64,000 nucleotides of DNA from JANQEU01 sp965242805. Its GTDB lineage: Bacteria > Bacteroidota > Bacteroidia > Cytophagales > Cyclobacteriaceae. The stretch is from positions 558,001-622,000 of the forward strand of contig CBDETD010000002.1 of the NCBI GenBank assembly GCA_965242805.1, read 5' to 3'. The notes beneath the pieces are model-generated. The model saw only the letters and a list, made by a program, of their open reading frames with translations. It was not told the DNA's origin and searched no databases. Below, in pieces: positions 9,022 to 18,476 of this stretch. Position 1 is the stretch's first letter. Each line of letters begins with the position of its first letter. The translations under genes were made by a program, and so were the position numbers.

Positions 9022-11574
9022 TCACTTATTCTTGCCTGTTTTCTCCTCAGGAAAGTCAGGATCATTTAGTGAATTGTTGATATCATATATCACTTCGTCC
9101 AGATCTTCCACCGATTTCTTTAGGATAGAGTACATTTTATCATCCATATCTTTGTTCTTTTGTTTATCCAAAATGGAGGTAATACTTTGGATCCTGGTTA
9201 GTGGTGCTCTCAGAATATGGGCATTCAGAAAAGTATACTCACGAAGCCTTTTATTACGATCTTCCAGCTCTTTGGTACGATCCTGAACCTTACGTTCTAG
9301 GTTTTCATTTAGCTCAACAATTTCTTTGGTCCTTTCGGAAACTATATTTTTTAACTTTTGCTGGTATTTAAGCAAATAAATAACACGAAGTCTGTAAACA
9401 AAATACAGCACCAAAAGCATAACAATGCCTGCGATCACGATGAACCACACTTCCCAATAAAATGGTTTAATAATTTCAAAGAAGATTATCTCAGGTGCAC
9501 TCCAGGCACCCTGATCAACCTTGGACATCACCAGGAATTTGTAATTTCCGGGGGGTAGACTTGTATACCTTGCTGAGGAATTGGTATTTCCTATTTGATA
9601 CCAACGATCATCAATTCCATCCAACCTGTAACGATATTGCAACTTTTCTTCATCAATAAAGGAGGTGGTCCTGAAGTATACATAAATATTATTGTCGGCG
9701 TAATCGACTTGATGAACTTGATTGGGGTCTAGTAATGACCCTTTCCCATCTGTGAATTCCAAAATCGCCGGACGTTCCGAAGAATTGAGGCTTACATCTT
9801 CATTTTCATTGTACAATGAAACACCCAGATCTGTACCGATCCATATATTACCCCGTTTGTCCTGGATCAATGCGTTTCGATTTGCTTCATTTCCAACTAA
9901 GCCATTTCCTTTGTTGTACTGCTGGTATTCTTGCCCGTTCCATTTCACCAATCCATCATCAGTTCCAAGCCAAAGAGCGTCATTCTTGTCCACCAACATA
10001 CTATACACTGAAAAGTCGCGAATAGGTATTTCCATGGTGGTTATGCTATCACCTTCAATTCTGGCCAGGCCACCGGAAGTACCTAAAAGAACGTGATTAT
10101 TCCATTTTGCTGCGTTGAATATATTATTGATTCCCAGTAATCGACTTTCATAGAAATCATTTGAGGAATTTGTGATCACATATGCTCCTTTGTCTGTTGC
10201 TGCAACCAATGTGTTCTTATCCACACCGATAAGGTTGCGGATATTTCTGATGGTCGATTGCAACTCAAGGGAAGTGCCATGAACTTTGAATTGTTGATCG
10301 ACTGTTGTGGCAATTACCGCATTTCCCAATCTTTCAACCGATGTGAATAATCCCTTAGATATTTGTTTCAGGGACCCGTTATGAAAGGACCACAAACCTG
10401 AATAACTACAGGCCAGATAGATCCTTCCATCTTCACCCTGTTCAATATCCAGAATACGACATTCTTCATTTGGATCGACAGGTATGTTGTATTGATCCAC
10501 TATCATACCGTTATTCAATACATTAAATCCCCTTGTGTTTGCCAGTAAAACACTGCCGGACAATGTTTGGAATATTGCGGAAACTTCCTCATCCAACAAT
10601 CCGGTTTCATGGTTGTAGTTTCGGAATCGAAGATGGTTCAGCTTGAATAATCCCCTATGGTCTCCTATCCAAATAATATTTTCCCGATCAATGAACACCC
10701 TATTGGCATTTCTAATGGTACTCTTCGTACTGATCTTCCGTATTTCTTGATTGTCGTAATCCCACATTTGAATAGGGGAATCACTGCTGTAAAAAACACG
10801 ATTCTGATGATCTAACAGCAGATTGAACTTTCCCAACTGTTTTTTAGAAATCAACCCAATATCTTCCCTCAGGGTGAGGGAACCCTTTCTCTGTAGAGCA
10901 ATCCAGTTGAATCCGAGAATGAATAGATTTTCTTCTCTTCTTAATACAGTAAGAATATCCTCATTAGGCAAATCACCGTTTAACTCATGTTCTTTTATTT
11001 CATCCCCTTCCAGGTGAAACAATCCTTCTTCACTGCATATGAATAATCTGTCCTCTATCCAGTGCAAGCTATTTACAACGTATTCTATTCGTTGATTTTG
11101 CCAGCCATCATCTGAGCTATCATAATGGAATAGAATTCCATCTGATAAAAGCCAGATCTTGAAATTATCGCCTTGAGAGTTGACTTCAAAGTTGAAAATA
11201 CCTTTCGTTGAACTGAGCTTTGCAGGTAATGATATTTGACTCCAGGAATCGTCCACCCATCGGAAAACGACTAATTCTGTACTGTTTTGACCTGCTGCCC
11301 AGATTGAACCATCCTCTGCTTTCTTTAAATAAGAAAATTGAGAGTTTGGAAGATCCACCTCGGTGAATGTATCCCATTTTTGACCATCATAAAGCGTGAT
11401 CCCTTTTGAAGTCAGGAACCACATCACTCCATCACTATTTTGAGTAATATCAAAAACAGAATTGGATGGCATGCCATCCAATGTGGAATAACTTCTTGAA
11501 GGAAATAACTGAGCGTTTAATGCCAGTGATATTTCTAAAATAAGAAGTAGGTTAAAAAAAACTCTTTTGAACAC
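9022..11574 (-). CDS. propeller/Y_Y_Y membrane sensor with histidine box but no ATPase domain
   Basis: An 850-residue sensor in the architecture of Bacteroidota two-component (hybrid) sensors. It has a signal peptide (to about residue 21), a long periplasmic double propeller of two-component-regulator repeats (IWIGDHRGLFKL, LWLGTDDGLVKW, IWIGTDLGVSLY), a Y_Y_Y domain (about 615-700), one membrane helix (about 707-728) and a coiled coil. A DHp-like hairpin with H-box NAHILRAPLTRI follows (histidine 786). It then ends: there is no HATPase domain (no N, G1 or G2 boxes), no REC and no AraC domain. Autophosphorylation alone should be impossible. The response regulator gene lies 12 bp upstream in the same operon. 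See findings. Confidence 0.9.
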   Translation of the reverse strand: MFKRVFFNLLLILEISLALNAQLFPSRSYSTLDGMPSNSVFDITQNSDGVMWFLTSKGITLYDGQKWDTFTEVDLPNSQFSYLKKAEDGSIWAAGQNSTELVVFRWVDDSWSQISLPAKLSSTKGIFNFEVNSQGDNFKIWLLSDGILFHYDSSDDGWQNQRIEYVVNSLHWIEDRLFICSEEGLFHLEGDEIKEHELNGDLPNEDILTVLRREENLFILGFNWIALQRKGSLTLREDIGLISKKQLGKFNLLLDHQNRVFYSSDSPIQMWDYDNQEIRKISTKSTIRNANRVFIDRENIIWIGDHRGLFKLNHLRFRNYNHETGLLDEEVSAIFQTLSGSVLLANTRGFNVLNNGMIVDQYNIPVDPNEECRILDIEQGEDGRIYLACSYSGLWSFHNGSLKQISKGLFTSVERLGNAVIATTVDQQFKVHGTSLELQSTIRNIRNLIGVDKNTLVAATDKGAYVITNSSNDFYESRLLGINNIFNAAKWNNHVLLGTSGGLARIEGDSITTMEIPIRDFSVYSMLVDKNDALWLGTDDGLVKWNGQEYQQYNKGNGLVGNEANRNALIQDKRGNIWIGTDLGVSLYNENEDVSLNSSERPAILEFTDGKGSLLDPNQVHQVDYADNNIYVYFRTTSFIDEEKLQYRYRLDGIDDRWYQIGNTNSSARYTSLPPGNYKFLVMSKVDQGAWSAPEIIFFEIIKPFYWEVWFIVIAGIVMLLVLYFVYRLRVIYLLKYQQKLKNIVSERTKEIVELNENLERKVQDRTKELEDRNKRLREYTFLNAHILRAPLTRIQSITSILDKQKNKDMDDKMYSILKKSVEDLDEVIYDINNSLNDPDFPEEKTGKNK

Positions 11575-11586
11575 AATAGGAATGCG

Positions 11587-12006
11587 TCAAAAATAATCTT
11601 CAACGATGTCGTCGATCATTTCCGATGTTAAAGGTTTTGATTTGTATCCCGAGATCCCGACAGTTTCCTTGGCCTTGGTCTCATCAGAGGGATCAATCGA
11701 GGAAGTCAATATAATAACTCTTGTGTGCTGGCAATTCTCAAGCGTACTTCGGTACTCTTCCATAAACTCCCATCCATTCATCATGGGCATATTTATGTCC
11801 AGAAATATTAGGTCGGGGCATTCTCCCTTCGTTGATTTTATTGTAAGCTGATCTAAAGCTTCTTTTGGTTCATCGTATTCCAAGATCTCTTCAGCAACTT
11901 CCTCCCTATCAATGACGGTTTTGTTAAGAAAGTTAATCATCTTATCGTCATCAATAAGGACGATTTTTCCAATCTTCTTGGTAGCCTGCACAGTATCGGT
12001 GATCAA
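11587..12006 (-). CDS. single-domain response regulator (CheY/Rcp1-like)
   Basis: A 139-residue receiver domain and nothing else. It has the acidic pocket D19-D21, phospho-acceptor D70 (FLDINMP), switch residue T101 and conserved lysine 124 (KSKPL). An extended alpha-1/loop region (about 30-62) resembles Rcp1-type regulators of phytochrome-like kinases. No ATG fits: an in-frame TAA directly precedes a TTG at 12006, and the next option is GTG at 11991, so translation starts at a non-ATG codon. The stop lies 12 bp before the sensor gene, so the two form an operon and presumably a phosphotransfer pair. Confidence 0.92.
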   Translation of the reverse strand: MITDTVQATKKIGKIVLIDDDKMINFLNKTVIDREEVAEEILEYDEPKEALDQLTIKSTKGECPDLIFLDINMPMMNGWEFMEEYRSTLENCQHTRVIILTSSIDPSDETKAKETVGISGYKSKPLTSEMIDDIVEDYF

Positions 12007-12190
12007 TTATGAAGTCAGTAATTCAATTCAATGTAAAAATATAATATCTATTCTCAAAAAAATTATATTTCAACGACATTAAAATTTACAAAAATGATCC
12101 TAGCAGGAGAGGAACCTTTTATCAAACATAATAATGAAAGAAGAGTCCGGTCAACTAAATTCACCTTTCAATTCTCATACATTTCCAATT

Positions 12191-15100
12191 ATGAAAAAGA
12201 CATACTTGTTATTCTTAAGCCTGTTACTTTCAACTTTGATCCTTGAAGGTCAGAGGAAAAAGTCATCAACCCAAGACGAATCTAAATCCGCATTTGAGAA
12301 AACCACTCTTTCTGGTCTTAAGTTCAGGTCCGTTGGGCCTGCTTTGACATCCGGCCGAATTTCAGATTTTGCTGTCAATTCCAAGGATCCAAAGGAATAC
12401 TATGTTGCAGTATCATCGGGAGGCGTTTGGAAAACTGTTAACGCCGGAACGACTTATGAGCCAATTTTTGATGGCGAAGGAAGTTACTCGATCGGTTGTG
12501 TAACTCTCGATCCAAATAATTCGAATGTGGTTTGGGTAGGGACTGGAGAAAACAATAATCAACGTAGTGTTGCCTACGGGGATGGTGTTTATAAATCCAT
12601 TGACGGTGGTAAGAGTTGGAAGAACATGGGGCTCAAGAACTCTGAGCATATTGGAAAGATCATCGTACATCCTGACAACTCTGATATCGTTTACATAGCA
12701 GCTATTGGCCCCTTGTGGAGTAAAGGTGGTGATCGAGGTGTTTACAAAACAGTAGATGGTGGGAAAAACTGGAACCTGGTTTTGAAAATTGATGAACATA
12801 CGGGTGTGAATGACATAGTAATGGATCCTAGAGATCCCGATGTCATTTATGCAAGTGCTTATCAACGTAGACGACATGTTTTCACATACATCGGAGGGGG
12901 TCCAGGATCTGGTATGCACAAAACAACGGATGGTGGAAATACCTGGCAAGAGATCAATAAGGGATTACCAAAAGTTGATATAGGTAGGATTGGTCTGGCC
13001 ATTGCTCCCTCCAATCCTGAAATAATATATGCTATTGTAGAAGCTGCACAAGGAAAAGGAGGTTTTTTCCGAAGTACAAACAGAGGAGCCAGCTGGGAGA
13101 AAATGGGGAAATATGCCTCAAGCGGAAATTACTATCAGGAAATCATTGTGGATCCAATAGATCCGATGAAAATATACGGTATGAATACCTGGGCTCAGAT
13201 ATCCAAAGATGGTGGTAAGTCTTTCTCAGTCCTGGGAGAAGTTTCCAAACACGTGGACAATCATTGCATGTGGATAGATCCGGAAGATACTGATCATTTC
13301 CTCATGGGTTGTGATGGCGGAATATATGAAACATGGGACGCTGCCAAGACATGGCATTTCAAAGCTAACTTGCCAGTTACCCAATTCTACAAAGTTTCGA
13401 TCGATTATAATGAGCCCTTTTACAATATCTATGGAGGTACCCAGGACAACTTCAGTTTAGGGGGACCTTCAAGATCTGTAAGCGGTAATGGAATTTCTAA
13501 CGAGGAGTGGTTCATAACTCATGGTGGGGATGGATTTGAGTCTCAGGTTGATCCTAATAACTCAAACATAATTTATGCACAATCCCAGTATGGGGTGCTT
13601 GTTCGATATGACCGGGCCAGCGGTGAAGAGCTAGGTATCCAACCGCAACCTCGGAAAGATGAGAATCGATATCGATGGAATTGGGACGCTCCTCTTGTCA
13701 TCAGTAATCATGATAACAAAAGATTGTACTTCGCTGCAAATAAAGTGTTTCGTACCGATGATCAGGGTAATAGTTGGCAGGTGATCAGTGAGGATCTCAC
13801 GCAACAGATCGATCGTAACAAACTTGAAGTAATGGATAGAGTCTGGGGAATAGATGCAATTGCAAAAAACTCCTCCACCTCCCCTTATGGAACAATTGTA
13901 GCAATGGATGAGTCACCAATCAATGAGAACCTTCTATACGTTGGCACTGATGATGGCCTGATTCAGATCACCGAAAACGGAGGAGGGTCGTGGACCAGGA
14001 TATCGAACTTCCCGGGAGTTCCGAATCGTACCTATGTGAACATTGTACTTGCTTCCCAACATGATGAGAATGTTGTCTATGCTTGTTTCAATAATCATAA
14101 GAATGGTGACTTCAAACCTTATGTATTCAAAAGCTCTGACAAAGGAAGAACTTGGAGTTCTATCACAAATAACCTCCCGGAAAGAGGTTCAAGCTATGCT
14201 ATCGCTGAGGACCATGTTGACCCAAATTTACTTTTTGTAGGCACAGAGTTCGGTGCTTTTGTCAGCAATGATGGTGGTAAAAGTTGGAAGCAACTAAAAG
14301 CTGGATTGCCCATAATCGCTGTCCGTGATATCGCTATTCAAAAAAGGGAGAATGATCTTGTTTTGGGAACATTTGGAAGAGGGTTCTATGTTATGGACGA
14401 TTATTCGTCTTTACGGAATTTGTCAGAAGACGTCCTCAATAAGGAGGCGGAATTATTTTCTGTTCGCGACCCATGGCTCTACGAACAAAGCTACCCTTTA
14501 GGTCTTCCCGGTAAGTCATTTCAGGGTGATAGCTACTATCAGGGGGATAATCTCAAACCTGTGGCAATATTTACCTACTATTTGAAAGAAGACATCAAAT
14601 CCCTTGAGGATCAAAGGCGAGAGAAAGAAAAGAAATCAAAAGAGGACGGTGGTAACAATCCATATCCTACTTACGATCAACTGAAATCGGAAAGGATGGA
14701 AAATGACCCAGAACTATTGTTTTCTGTGAAAAACTCTGATGGGAAAGTAATTCGTAAGATTTCAAGCAAACCGAAAAAGGGGATCAATAGGATTGAATGG
14801 GATCTAAGATATACGGATACAGATCCGATCAATTTTAGAAAACCAACATTCTATAACCCTTGGGGTGACAGTGATAAAGGGCTTTTGGTATCACCAGGAA
14901 ATTACACCGTCGCCATGTCGAAGATCGTAAATGACAACATCACTGAATTGTCAGGTCCCGTATCTTTTGAAGTCAAGGCTCTGGATAATACCACACTTGG
15001 TGCTCAGGATAGGATCGCTTTAGATGAGTTCAACCGGCAAGTGTTGAAATTGTCAGGTGCAGTAGGTGCTGCCAGACAAACATTGAGAGAAGTGAAAAAT

Positions 15101-15493
15101 CAATTAAGACATATCAATGACGCAGTGAAAAGAGCAGAAATTGATCATACAAATGACATTGTCAAGCAGGTGGGTAAGGTCAATATGGAAGTACAAGAGA
15201 TAGAACTCCTGCTCAATTCAGATCCTGTCGCAAATACCCTGGATATTGGTAAACCGCCCACAGTTGGTTCCAGAGTTGGATTTTTGGTGTACATGCTTTT
15301 TGCATCCACCTCCGCTCCTACGCAAACAAACAAAAACAGCTACGAGATAGCAGCAGAGGAGTTCACACCCATTTTAGACAGAATACGGAAACTGGTCAAT
15401 GAAGATCTGAGGAATATTCAGGAGAACCTGGTAGAACTTGGAGCTCCATATACACCTTATTCATTGCCAGGGATTCCCGAATTTGATAATTAG
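12191..15493 (+). CDS. secreted sortilin/VPS10-like beta-propeller protein 2
   Basis: A ~1,100-residue exported paralogue of the 5.6-8.8 kb protein. I chose the ATG at 12191 because it starts a clean signal peptide (MKKTYLLFLSLLLSTLILEG); an upstream ATG at 12134 would add 19 residues before it. The propeller carries about ten BNR-type motifs (KSIDGGKSW, KTVDGGKNW, KTTDGGNTW, VSNDGGKSW and others) and ends with GTFGRGFYVMDDYSSL, matching the same point in paralogue 1. Beta-sandwich and helical regions follow. Divergence between the copies is high, so the duplication is old. Role unknown; cell-surface binding or processing of a polymer is plausible. Confidence 0.92.
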   Translation: MKKTYLLFLSLLLSTLILEGQRKKSSTQDESKSAFEKTTLSGLKFRSVGPALTSGRISDFAVNSKDPKEYYVAVSSGGVWKTVNAGTTYEPIFDGEGSYSIGCVTLDPNNSNVVWVGTGENNNQRSVAYGDGVYKSIDGGKSWKNMGLKNSEHIGKIIVHPDNSDIVYIAAIGPLWSKGGDRGVYKTVDGGKNWNLVLKIDEHTGVNDIVMDPRDPDVIYASAYQRRRHVFTYIGGGPGSGMHKTTDGGNTWQEINKGLPKVDIGRIGLAIAPSNPEIIYAIVEAAQGKGGFFRSTNRGASWEKMGKYASSGNYYQEIIVDPIDPMKIYGMNTWAQISKDGGKSFSVLGEVSKHVDNHCMWIDPEDTDHFLMGCDGGIYETWDAAKTWHFKANLPVTQFYKVSIDYNEPFYNIYGGTQDNFSLGGPSRSVSGNGISNEEWFITHGGDGFESQVDPNNSNIIYAQSQYGVLVRYDRASGEELGIQPQPRKDENRYRWNWDAPLVISNHDNKRLYFAANKVFRTDDQGNSWQVISEDLTQQIDRNKLEVMDRVWGIDAIAKNSSTSPYGTIVAMDESPINENLLYVGTDDGLIQITENGGGSWTRISNFPGVPNRTYVNIVLASQHDENVVYACFNNHKNGDFKPYVFKSSDKGRTWSSITNNLPERGSSYAIAEDHVDPNLLFVGTEFGAFVSNDGGKSWKQLKAGLPIIAVRDIAIQKRENDLVLGTFGRGFYVMDDYSSLRNLSEDVLNKEAELFSVRDPWLYEQSYPLGLPGKSFQGDSYYQGDNLKPVAIFTYYLKEDIKSLEDQRREKEKKSKEDGGNNPYPTYDQLKSERMENDPELLFSVKNSDGKVIRKISSKPKKGINRIEWDLRYTDTDPINFRKPTFYNPWGDSDKGLLVSPGNYTVAMSKIVNDNITELSGPVSFEVKALDNTTLGAQDRIALDEFNRQVLKLSGAVGAARQTLREVKNQLRHINDAVKRAEIDHTNDIVKQVGKVNMEVQEIELLLNSDPVANTLDIGKPPTVGSRVGFLVYMLFASTSAPTQTNKNSYEIAAEEFTPILDRIRKLVNEDLRNIQENLVELGAPYTPYSLPGIPEFDN

Positions 15494-15706
15494 ATAGATT
15501 TAGGTAATGTAAGGATATATATAAAAGTGGCCAAGGTTAGAAAGTCCTGGTCAGAAATCAAATTTGGTTCAGAAAGTATTGGGATCTGAGCAGTCTGAAT
15601 TTCTCATATTTGGGATAAATTAATTAACTGTGAAATATTGGATGTGAAATTTTCTAAACTCATATTTTGAGATATTTTTACATCGTGGGTCTTCAACTCC
15701 TGAATC

Positions 15707-16654
15707 ATGCGGATAATAGTTGTTGTTAGTTTTCTAATGATATCATGCGCTGGTCCAACCCGCAACGATTCCGAGACATATATCGAATCGCTATCAGCCA
15801 GGTTCCTCCAATCCGTTGACGCGAGTGATTCGATTACCGGAAAAAAAATGGGTTCGGTAATCATCGGTTCAACTGGATTTGATGCTTTCCAAATTGAAAT
15901 AGATTCCATTGGTAATTGGAAGTTGATAAATTCCAGGTTCAATCCAAGCAGGGTCCATGAGGATGAAGTCACTCTGGAGATGGTAACATCCGGTCTGACC
16001 GAATACTTCAATGAAATGGTAGAGGATGGAATTCTTGAGGATGATATTTACCTCCTTATCAGTTCCAGCGCATCGCAAAATCCAAGACTGACGGGAATTA
16101 CTGCCGTCCTTGAAAGGATAGGTATGAATGTCACATCTATCAATTCCTTCGACGAAGGTAAATATGGCTATTTGGCATTAATGATCCCTGAATTGAACGA
16201 CAGCTCCTACGTCGTGGATCTCGGCTCAGGTAATACTAAAGTTTCATGGATCGAAAATGGGGAGATCCGTAGTATGGAGACATACGGTTCAAAATATCAT
16301 CAATTAAAAACTCCGGATCAATTAGTGTTTAATGAAATGGAGAATATCATCAAAATGATACCTGAACCTAATCGAAAGTACTGCCTTATCATTGGCGGTG
16401 TTCCTTTCAGGTTAGCCAAAGACCTGGAAAAACACCTGGGAAGATATACGTTTCTAAAACAACCTGAATTTTATGAACCCGGAGATGATGAAACCTTGAA
16501 ATCAGGTCTCAATATTTATCGTTCAATTTACCAGACTTCCGGAACAAGATGTTTCGTTTTCGATTGGAATTCTAACTTTTCAATAGGCTATCTCATAGAA
16601 CAGAACAATCAAGAAATTGCGAACAGGACAGCTATTGGTCGAAACTTTCAATGA
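15707..16654 (+). CDS. lipoprotein with exopolyphosphatase (Ppx/GppA)-like motif
   Basis: A 315-residue protein with a short lipoprotein signal (hydrophobic stretch, then ISC with cysteine 14). The middle contains VVDLGSGNTKVSW (D171-K178 core), which closely resembles the phosphate-2 DxGxGxT/S motif of ASKHA-fold proteins of the Ppx/GppA type. The ISSSASQNP segment before it also fits the Ppx layout. A phosphate-1-like strand, GSTGFDAFQIEID (residues 54-66), lacks the usual D-x-G-S-N/T. The lipid anchor places it outside the cytoplasm, an unusual place for an ASKHA enzyme. Phosphatase activity is not assured. The 3' end overlaps the convergent dehydrogenase gene by 23 bp. Confidence 0.75.
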   Translation: MRIIVVVSFLMISCAGPTRNDSETYIESLSARFLQSVDASDSITGKKMGSVIIGSTGFDAFQIEIDSIGNWKLINSRFNPSRVHEDEVTLEMVTSGLTEYFNEMVEDGILEDDIYLLISSSASQNPRLTGITAVLERIGMNVTSINSFDEGKYGYLALMIPELNDSSYVVDLGSGNTKVSWIENGEIRSMETYGSKYHQLKTPDQLVFNEMENIIKMIPEPNRKYCLIIGGVPFRLAKDLEKHLGRYTFLKQPEFYEPGDDETLKSGLNIYRSIYQTSGTRCFVFDWNSNFSIGYLIEQNNQEIANRTAIGRNFQ

Positions 16655-17675
16655 CCGTGATGCCGTAGTGCCTGGATTTATCCATTTCAATGAGAAAAGG
16701 TATTGACTCTTCCAGTGATAACCGATTTGTGATCAATGCCCCTGGATCTAATTTTCCATCCCTGATCAAATTGAAAACGGAGGGGTAACGATGGGCTTGC
16801 ATTCCGTGGCTACCTTTTATCTTAAGTTCGTTGGCTATCACAAGGTGCATTGGTAGAGAGGGGGAATAGTCATCACCGGCAAGCAACCCCACCTGTATAT
16901 GAGTTCCTGACTTTCGTAAACTGGATATGGAGTTAACACAGGTCTCTTTACTACCCAAGGCATCAATTGAACCGTGTGCTCCACCCTTTGTCAGCTCTTT
17001 GATAAGTGAGGCAACGTCCTCATCCCCTGGATTTATACATACTTCACAACCAACTTCACTTGCCATTCTCAAAGCGTCCTTATTTATATCTACAGCAATT
17101 GTTCTCAACCCTATTGCCTTGCCAATCATCAATGCAGACAAACCTACTCCGCCACATCCGTGAACTGCCAACCAGTCTCCACCTCCAAAATTCCCAACAT
17201 CAACAATGGCACGATATGAAGTGATAAACCTGCATCCAAGAGCGGCAACACTGGCGTTAGGTAAGTAATCCGGACATTTGAAAAGATTGATATCCGCATA
17301 TGGAAGGGAAACATATTCGGCAAATGATCCCCATCCACTAAAACCTGGTTGATATTGATTGTCGCAGATCTGTTGATTACCAGCCAGACACGTATCACAT
17401 GAACCGCATCCTGAAACGAATGGAACGGTGACCCTATCACCAACCAGAAAATTTTTCACTTCCTGACCGGCATCAACGACCTCTCCTACCAATTCATGTC
17501 CCGGAACGTGAGGCAAAGTGACCTCATCATCATGACCCATCCAACCGTGCCAATCACTTCGGCATATACCTGATGCCAACACCCTCAAAACCACTCCGTC
17601 AACAGGGGTTACAGGATCATTAACAGTTTCAACTTCAGGTTTTATACCGAACTGATGAAAAACTACAGCTTTCAT
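16632..17675 (-). CDS. zinc-dependent alcohol dehydrogenase (MDR family)
   Basis: A 347-residue medium-chain dehydrogenase. I chose the ATG at 17675, where MKAVVFHQFG begins as in the family; an upstream start at 17720 only adds an atypical leader. Catalytic-zinc residues are recognisable in CRSDWHGW and in GHE (VPGHELVGEV). The structural-zinc loop has its four cysteines (CGSCDTCLAGNQQIC), and a Rossmann motif VHGCGGVGLSALMI follows. The family oxidises alcohols or reduces aldehydes with NAD(P)H; the substrate is not evident. It is transcribed alone, convergent with the lipoprotein gene and divergent from the DUF2461 gene. Confidence 0.93.
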   Translation of the reverse strand: MKAVVFHQFGIKPEVETVNDPVTPVDGVVLRVLASGICRSDWHGWMGHDDEVTLPHVPGHELVGEVVDAGQEVKNFLVGDRVTVPFVSGCGSCDTCLAGNQQICDNQYQPGFSGWGSFAEYVSLPYADINLFKCPDYLPNASVAALGCRFITSYRAIVDVGNFGGGDWLAVHGCGGVGLSALMIGKAIGLRTIAVDINKDALRMASEVGCEVCINPGDEDVASLIKELTKGGAHGSIDALGSKETCVNSISSLRKSGTHIQVGLLAGDDYSPSLPMHLVIANELKIKGSHGMQAHRYPSVFNLIRDGKLDPGALITNRLSLEESIPFLIEMDKSRHYGITVIESFDQ

Positions 17676-17731
17676 AATAACGTTCAATGATTTACTGTAA
17701 ATTAAGAAGAACTCTTTCAACCAAGAACATT

Positions 17732-18403
17732 ATGAGAACTGCATTTCAATTCCTCGAAGACCTCGCGAAAAATAACAACAGGGATTGGTTTCAATCAAAT
17801 AAAAAGGTTTATGAACTCGCACACATGGAGGTGATTGATTTTGCCCAGAAATTGTACGAAGAGATGCTGAAACATGACAACATCGAGGAGACAAATGGGA
17901 AAAAGTCTCTTTTTAGAATCTACAGAGACGTAAGGTTCTCAAAAGATAAAACTCCCTATAAAACCTCATGGAGTGGTAGATTCAAAAGAGCCACCAACGA
18001 ACTTCGAGGAGGCTATTATTTTCACTTGGAAAAAGGTAATACTTTCGTAGCGGGAGGGTTTTGGCAACCTAACTCTCAGGACCTGTTGCACATTAGAAAA
18101 CAAATACAACAGGACTCTTCTCCTCTTCGTGAAATCATAAACTCCCAATCATTCAAAAAGTATTTTTCTGAACTTAAAGGAGAGAAAGTAAAAACTGCCC
18201 CAAAAGGATTTGAAAAAAATGATCCTGATATTGATCTCATAAAACACAAAGGATACATACTTACTCACAGTTTTAATGATGAAGAAGTTCTGGATCCCAA
18301 TTTTGCTCTGAAAATGTCCGATGGGTTTAGAAATATGAGACCATTTCTGAATTACATGACGGAGATACTTATTACGGATCTGAATGGTATTCCATTGGTT
18401 TAA
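17732..18403 (+). CDS. DUF2461 (TIGR02453) family protein
   Basis: A 223-residue cytosolic protein matching the DUF2461 family: FLEDLAKNNNRDWFQSNKKVYE at the N-terminus (quoted only to show the NNxxWF core), FRIYRDVRFSKDKTPYK in the middle and GGYYFHLE..NTFVAGGFW. The length is normal. The ATG at 17732 is preferred over one 45 bp upstream because the family begins at the TAFQFLEDL segment. Its biochemical role is unknown in general. It is divergent from the alcohol dehydrogenase gene with about 56 bp between starts. Confidence 0.9.
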   Translation: MRTAFQFLEDLAKNNNRDWFQSNKKVYELAHMEVIDFAQKLYEEMLKHDNIEETNGKKSLFRIYRDVRFSKDKTPYKTSWSGRFKRATNELRGGYYFHLEKGNTFVAGGFWQPNSQDLLHIRKQIQQDSSPLREIINSQSFKKYFSELKGEKVKTAPKGFEKNDPDIDLIKHKGYILTHSFNDEEVLDPNFALKMSDGFRNMRPFLNYMTEILITDLNGIPLV

Positions 18404-18476
18404 CCGTTGGTGGTATTTTGTTTATTTCCATGTAAATTGACCTACAATAAACACCATCACCCATAGATCCCAGATC

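Noticed and set aside
9022..9024. Frameshift explaining the missing sensor ATPase domain
   Set aside because: Only 187 bp separate the stop from the next gene, far short of a ~150-residue ATPase domain, so a simple frameshift cannot restore it.
12134..12190. N-terminal extension of the second sortilin-like protein
   Set aside because: The 19 extra residues precede a perfect signal peptide starting at 12191 and would block its function.
15494..15706. Terminator or RNA gene between propeller protein 2 and the Ppx-like lipoprotein
   Set aside because: Only a weak 4-bp stem (CTCA/TGAG) before T residues near 15660; not convincing.
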